Below, piece after piece: positions 61,867 through 64,000 of a stretch of DNA of 64,000 bases. The position numbers and the translations under genes are program-made. The notes beneath the pieces were generated by a model. The model was not told the DNA's origin. It was given only the letters and a program-made list of their open reading frames with translations, and did not search any database. The stretch is from assembly GCA_963762205.1 (NCBI GenBank), contig CAVXJZ010000002.1, positions 372,001 to 436,000 of the forward strand. The letters run 5' to 3'. This DNA is from VRUE01 sp963762205. Its GTDB lineage: Bacteria > Actinomycetota > Thermoleophilia > Solirubrobacterales > 70-9. How positions within the stretch are numbered: the first letter of the stretch is position 1; each line of letters begins with the position of its first letter.

Positions 61867-63033
61867 CTATCTACGAGCGCTGACGTCGGCGGCGTAGGTG
61901 CGCTTCGTGTCCGCGACCGCCTGCCGATAGACGTCCTCGATCGCGGTCCCGCCCGCGTGCGCCGCCCGATCCCGCTGGGCTCCGTTGCGCTCCGGGAAGG
62001 AGGCCTCGATGCCCAGGCGCGAGCGGGCCGGCTCGGTCCAGGCGAGCAGCTCGTCGAGCGCGGCGCGGGCCGCGATCAGGCCGCCCCCGCCGCGGAAGTC
62101 GATCAGCTCGCCGTCCATCCCGTGGCGGATCGCCCGCCAGAGGTTCTCCTCGATCTCGCGGTCCTCGAGCGGCCGCCCGCTCCCCGCCGGGCCGCGCTCG
62201 TCGTAGTCGATCGCCGCCTGCGCGATGCAGGCGGCGATCAGCCCGGCCAGGGCGAACGACTCGTCGCCCCGTGTCTGCGCGTCGCAGATCCGCACCTCGA
62301 CCGTCCCGAACGCGTGGTGGGGGCGAACGCTCCACCAGAGCTGAGTCGATTCGGCCACGGTCCCGTTGCGCTCCAGCATGCCGACGAAGTCGGCGTAGCG
62401 CCGCCAGTCCCCGAAGGGGCTGGGGACGCCGCAGCGCGGGAAGGTGCGGGTGAAGATCTCGGTGCGGACCGTGTGCAGGCCGGTGTCGCGGCGGTCGAGG
62501 AACGGCGAGTTCGCCGAGACCGCCAGCAGGATCGGCAGCAGCTCGCGCATCCAGTCGCAGACGGCGATCGCCCGGTCTGCGCCGCGCACGCCCATGTGGA
62601 CGTGCAGGCTCCAGGTGTTGTTGCGCTGCGCGACCCAGCCCAGTTCCTCGCGCAGGCGGGTGTAGTGGGGCGTGTCGATGATCCGCTGCTCGAGGTAGTC
62701 GGCCCAGGGATGGGTACCGGTCGCGGCCAGGGCCAGGCCCATCCCCTCGGCCAGCGCGAAGAGCCTGTTGCGCCGCTCCTGCTGGGCGCCGAGCGCCTCG
62801 GCGAAGCTCTCGCTGCGTCCCGATCGGATCTCGATCTCGGAGGCGATCAGCTCGCCGGCCGCGGACCCGGCGAGGACCTCGTCCCTGCGGCACGCCCCGT
62901 ACACGTCCTCGAAGCGATGCTCGAGCTCCAGCGTCTCCGGGTTGACGATCGCGAACTCCTCCTCGAGCCCGATCGTGAAGTCGATCGAGGACTCGAATCT
63001 CTCCCGAGCGAGGTCGAGGTCCAGCGCGGACAT
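61867..63033 (-). CDS. YbdK-type carboxylate-amine ligase (GCS2 family)
   Basis: The 388-residue protein matches the glutamate-cysteine ligase GCS2/YbdK family: FTIGLEEEFAIVNPETLEL (metal-binding Glu), ASEIEIRSGRSES, GTHPWADY, RNNTWSLHVHMGVRGAD (His pair), AVSANSPF and RICDAQTRGDESFAL. Members form an amide between a carboxylate and an amine using ATP. In actinobacteria the product is often not glutathione but a compound such as mycothiol or ergothioneine-related intermediates, so the substrate is left open. It lies 73 bp after rex. Confidence 0.88.
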   Translation of the reverse strand: MSALDLDLARERFESSIDFTIGLEEEFAIVNPETLELEHRFEDVYGACRRDEVLAGSAAGELIASEIEIRSGRSESFAEALGAQQERRNRLFALAEGMGLALAATGTHPWADYLEQRIIDTPHYTRLREELGWVAQRNNTWSLHVHMGVRGADRAIAVCDWMRELLPILLAVSANSPFLDRRDTGLHTVRTEIFTRTFPRCGVPSPFGDWRRYADFVGMLERNGTVAESTQLWWSVRPHHAFGTVEVRICDAQTRGDESFALAGLIAACIAQAAIDYDERGPAGSGRPLEDREIEENLWRAIRHGMDGELIDFRGGGGLIAARAALDELLAWTEPARSRLGIEASFPERNGAQRDRAAHAGGTAIEDVYRQAVADTKRTYAADVSARR

Positions 63034-63105
63034 TGATCTAGATTTCGCGCTTCACGCGCGGCGCAGGGAAACAGATATGGATGCTTGCGCGCGCCGCGCT
63101 CATGG

Positions 63106-63774
63106 TCAGGCCAGGTAGAAGTAGAGCGCGTAGAGCAGGTCGACCGCCGGGCTCGAGGTGTGGACGGTGACCTCCGGAGGCACCTGCAGAAGCTGCTCGG
63201 AGTAGTTGAAGATGATCGTCACGCCCGCCTCGACGAGCCGATCGGCGACCGCCTGGGCGGCCTCGGCGGGAACGGCGAGGACGCCGACGACGATCTCCTG
63301 CTCGGAGACGACCGCCTGGAGCTCGGAGAAGTCGCGCACCCGGAGGCTGCCGACCTGCTTGCCGACAAGCGCGGGCTCGACGTCGAATATGGCGACGACC
63401 TGGAAGCCGTGGTCGGCGAAGACGTCGGAGCTGGCGATCGCCTGGCCGAGCTTGCCGGCGCCGAAGAGGGCGATGTTGTGCTGCCCCGAGGTGCGCAGGA
63501 TCTTGCGGATCTCGCCGACCAGCGACTCGACGTTGTAGCCGACGCCGCGCTTGCCGAACTTGCCGAAGCCGGAGAGGTCGCGGCGGATCTGGGTCGGGTT
63601 TATGTGGGTGTGCTCCGACAGTTCCTGCGAGGAGATCGTCTCGCGACCCATCTTGCGCGCCTGGGTCAGCACCTGCAGGTAGCGGGACAGTCGCGCCGCG
63701 ACGCCGAGCGAGAGCCGCTCGCCGTCGACGACCAGGCCCTCCCCCGCTTGCTCCTCGATCGTCTCCTCGATCAT
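63106..63774 (-). CDS. rex: Redox-sensing transcriptional repressor Rex
   Basis: The 222-residue protein has an N-terminal winged helix (LSRYLQVLTQARKMGRETISSQELSEHTHINPTQIRRDLSGFGKFGKRGVGYNV) and a C-terminal Rossmann domain (NIALFGAGKLGQAIASSDVF, GVLAVPAEAAQAVADRLVEAGV) with the C-terminal swapped helix (LLYALYFYLA). Rex senses the NADH/NAD ratio and represses respiratory and fermentation genes. Its ATG overlaps the stop of the glutaredoxin-like gene upstream (ATGA), so redox sensing and thiol chemistry are cotranscribed. Confidence 0.95.
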   Translation of the reverse strand: MIEETIEEQAGEGLVVDGERLSLGVAARLSRYLQVLTQARKMGRETISSQELSEHTHINPTQIRRDLSGFGKFGKRGVGYNVESLVGEIRKILRTSGQHNIALFGAGKLGQAIASSDVFADHGFQVVAIFDVEPALVGKQVGSLRVRDFSELQAVVSEQEIVVGVLAVPAEAAQAVADRLVEAGVTIIFNYSEQLLQVPPEVTVHTSSPAVDLLYALYFYLA

Positions 63775-64000
63775 CTGTCGCCCACAACAGTATCGAGCCG
63801 GGCGCGAACCTCGGTTGCGTCGAGAATAAGCTCGGAGACGACGACGCCGTCCACCTCGACGACCGGGATCCTCTCGAGCATCCGCCGCAGCAGCAGCTCG
63901 TCGCTCTCGATGTCGACCTCCTGCAGCTCGAAGCTGCGGCCCTCCTCGTGGATCGCGACGATCTCCTCGATCGCCTGATCGCAGAGGTGGCAGCCGGGCC
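63771..64000 (-). CDS. Glutaredoxin-like (DUF836) thiol protein, C-terminal part
   Basis: The frame enters from the right edge and reads PGCHLCDQAIEEIVAIHEEG, the redox CxxC motif, then FELQEVDIESDELLLRRMLERIPVVEVDG with the cis-proline of IPVV, ending DTVVGDR. About 76 residues are visible and the N-terminal strand with the start codon lies off the window. It is a cytoplasmic thiol-disulfide oxidoreductase-like protein. Its stop overlaps the rex start. Glutaredoxin-rex pairs are frequent in actinobacteria. Confidence 0.88.
   Translation of the reverse strand, partial: PGCHLCDQAIEEIVAIHEEGRSFELQEVDIESDELLLRRMLERIPVVEVDGVVVSELILDATEVRARLDTVVGDR

Overview
The window is uniformly GC-rich, gene-dense DNA from a chromosome, almost certainly Actinomycetota and most likely class Thermoleophilia (Solirubrobacterales or a relative). 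I infer this from the shikimate, alaS, ruvX, mltG and aspS/hisS gene order, the fused shikimate kinase/dehydroquinate synthase, the IscU-MnmA fusion, two AbiEi/DUF559-type proteins, and two secreted proteins with the 'LTYANV/FTFANV...ATQL.KNSVG' N-terminus typical of that group. No rRNA, CRISPR array, intact integrase or transposase was found. Two tRNA genes are present: Met(CAT) and Gln(CTG).

Layout. 0-14 kb is core metabolism and translation, mostly on the minus strand: an SDR fragment, M42 peptidase, GGDEF protein, a PepP/AroQ/AroKB/AroC/AroE block, MltG, RuvX, AlaS and an IscU-MnmA fusion. 14-15.4 kb holds an AbiEi-like gene bracketed by 44-bp direct repeats, then a strongly structured non-coding stretch. 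15.4-21.7 kb returns to core genes (AspS, HisS, a metallo-beta-lactamase-fold hydrolase, FtcD, an AmpS-like peptidase).

A tRNA-Met gene at 21.75 kb opens an accessory-looking region that runs to about 34.5 kb. It holds a plus-strand cluster (DUF2064 glycosyltransferase, methyltransferase, GT-C membrane glycosyltransferase, beta-propeller lipoprotein, cytochrome b/sulfite-oxidase-type molybdoenzyme, small membrane protein, GT2) with a minus-strand NAD-epimerase inside it. This is followed by an HTH-TOBE (molybdate-type) regulator with an inverted-repeat operator and a modA stub. Two copies of the last 42 nt of tRNA-Met lie at 31.0 and 32.9 kb, each downstream of one of two tandemly duplicated beta-helix genes. 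They look like attachment-site scars.

34.6-40.7 kb carries a sulfurtransferase, several secreted or anchored proteins of unknown function, and an alpha/beta hydrolase. 40.8-46 kb holds threonine synthase, an unusual LeuRS-type synthetase and GtrA. 46-50 kb encodes a heterodimeric ABC exporter and a second AbiEi-like gene whose start codon lies at the centre of a perfect 32-bp palindrome. 51.5-58.2 kb holds tRNA-Gln, a ferredoxin-reductase-like flavoprotein, two TrkA proteins and two APC-USP transporters, plausibly a potassium or amino-acid transport locus. 58.2-64 kb ends with an FMN alpha-hydroxyacid oxidase, a membrane H+-pyrophosphatase, a YbdK-type ligase, Rex and a glutaredoxin-like protein cut by the window edge.

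Many genes carry single-base frameshifts (mltG, ftcD, most of the 22-29.5 kb cluster, the second beta-helix gene, the LeuRS gene) while conserved motifs stay intact on both sides. I read these mainly as sequence errors in a draft or metagenome assembly, not as decay. The coordinates given for those genes span the reassembled reading frame.
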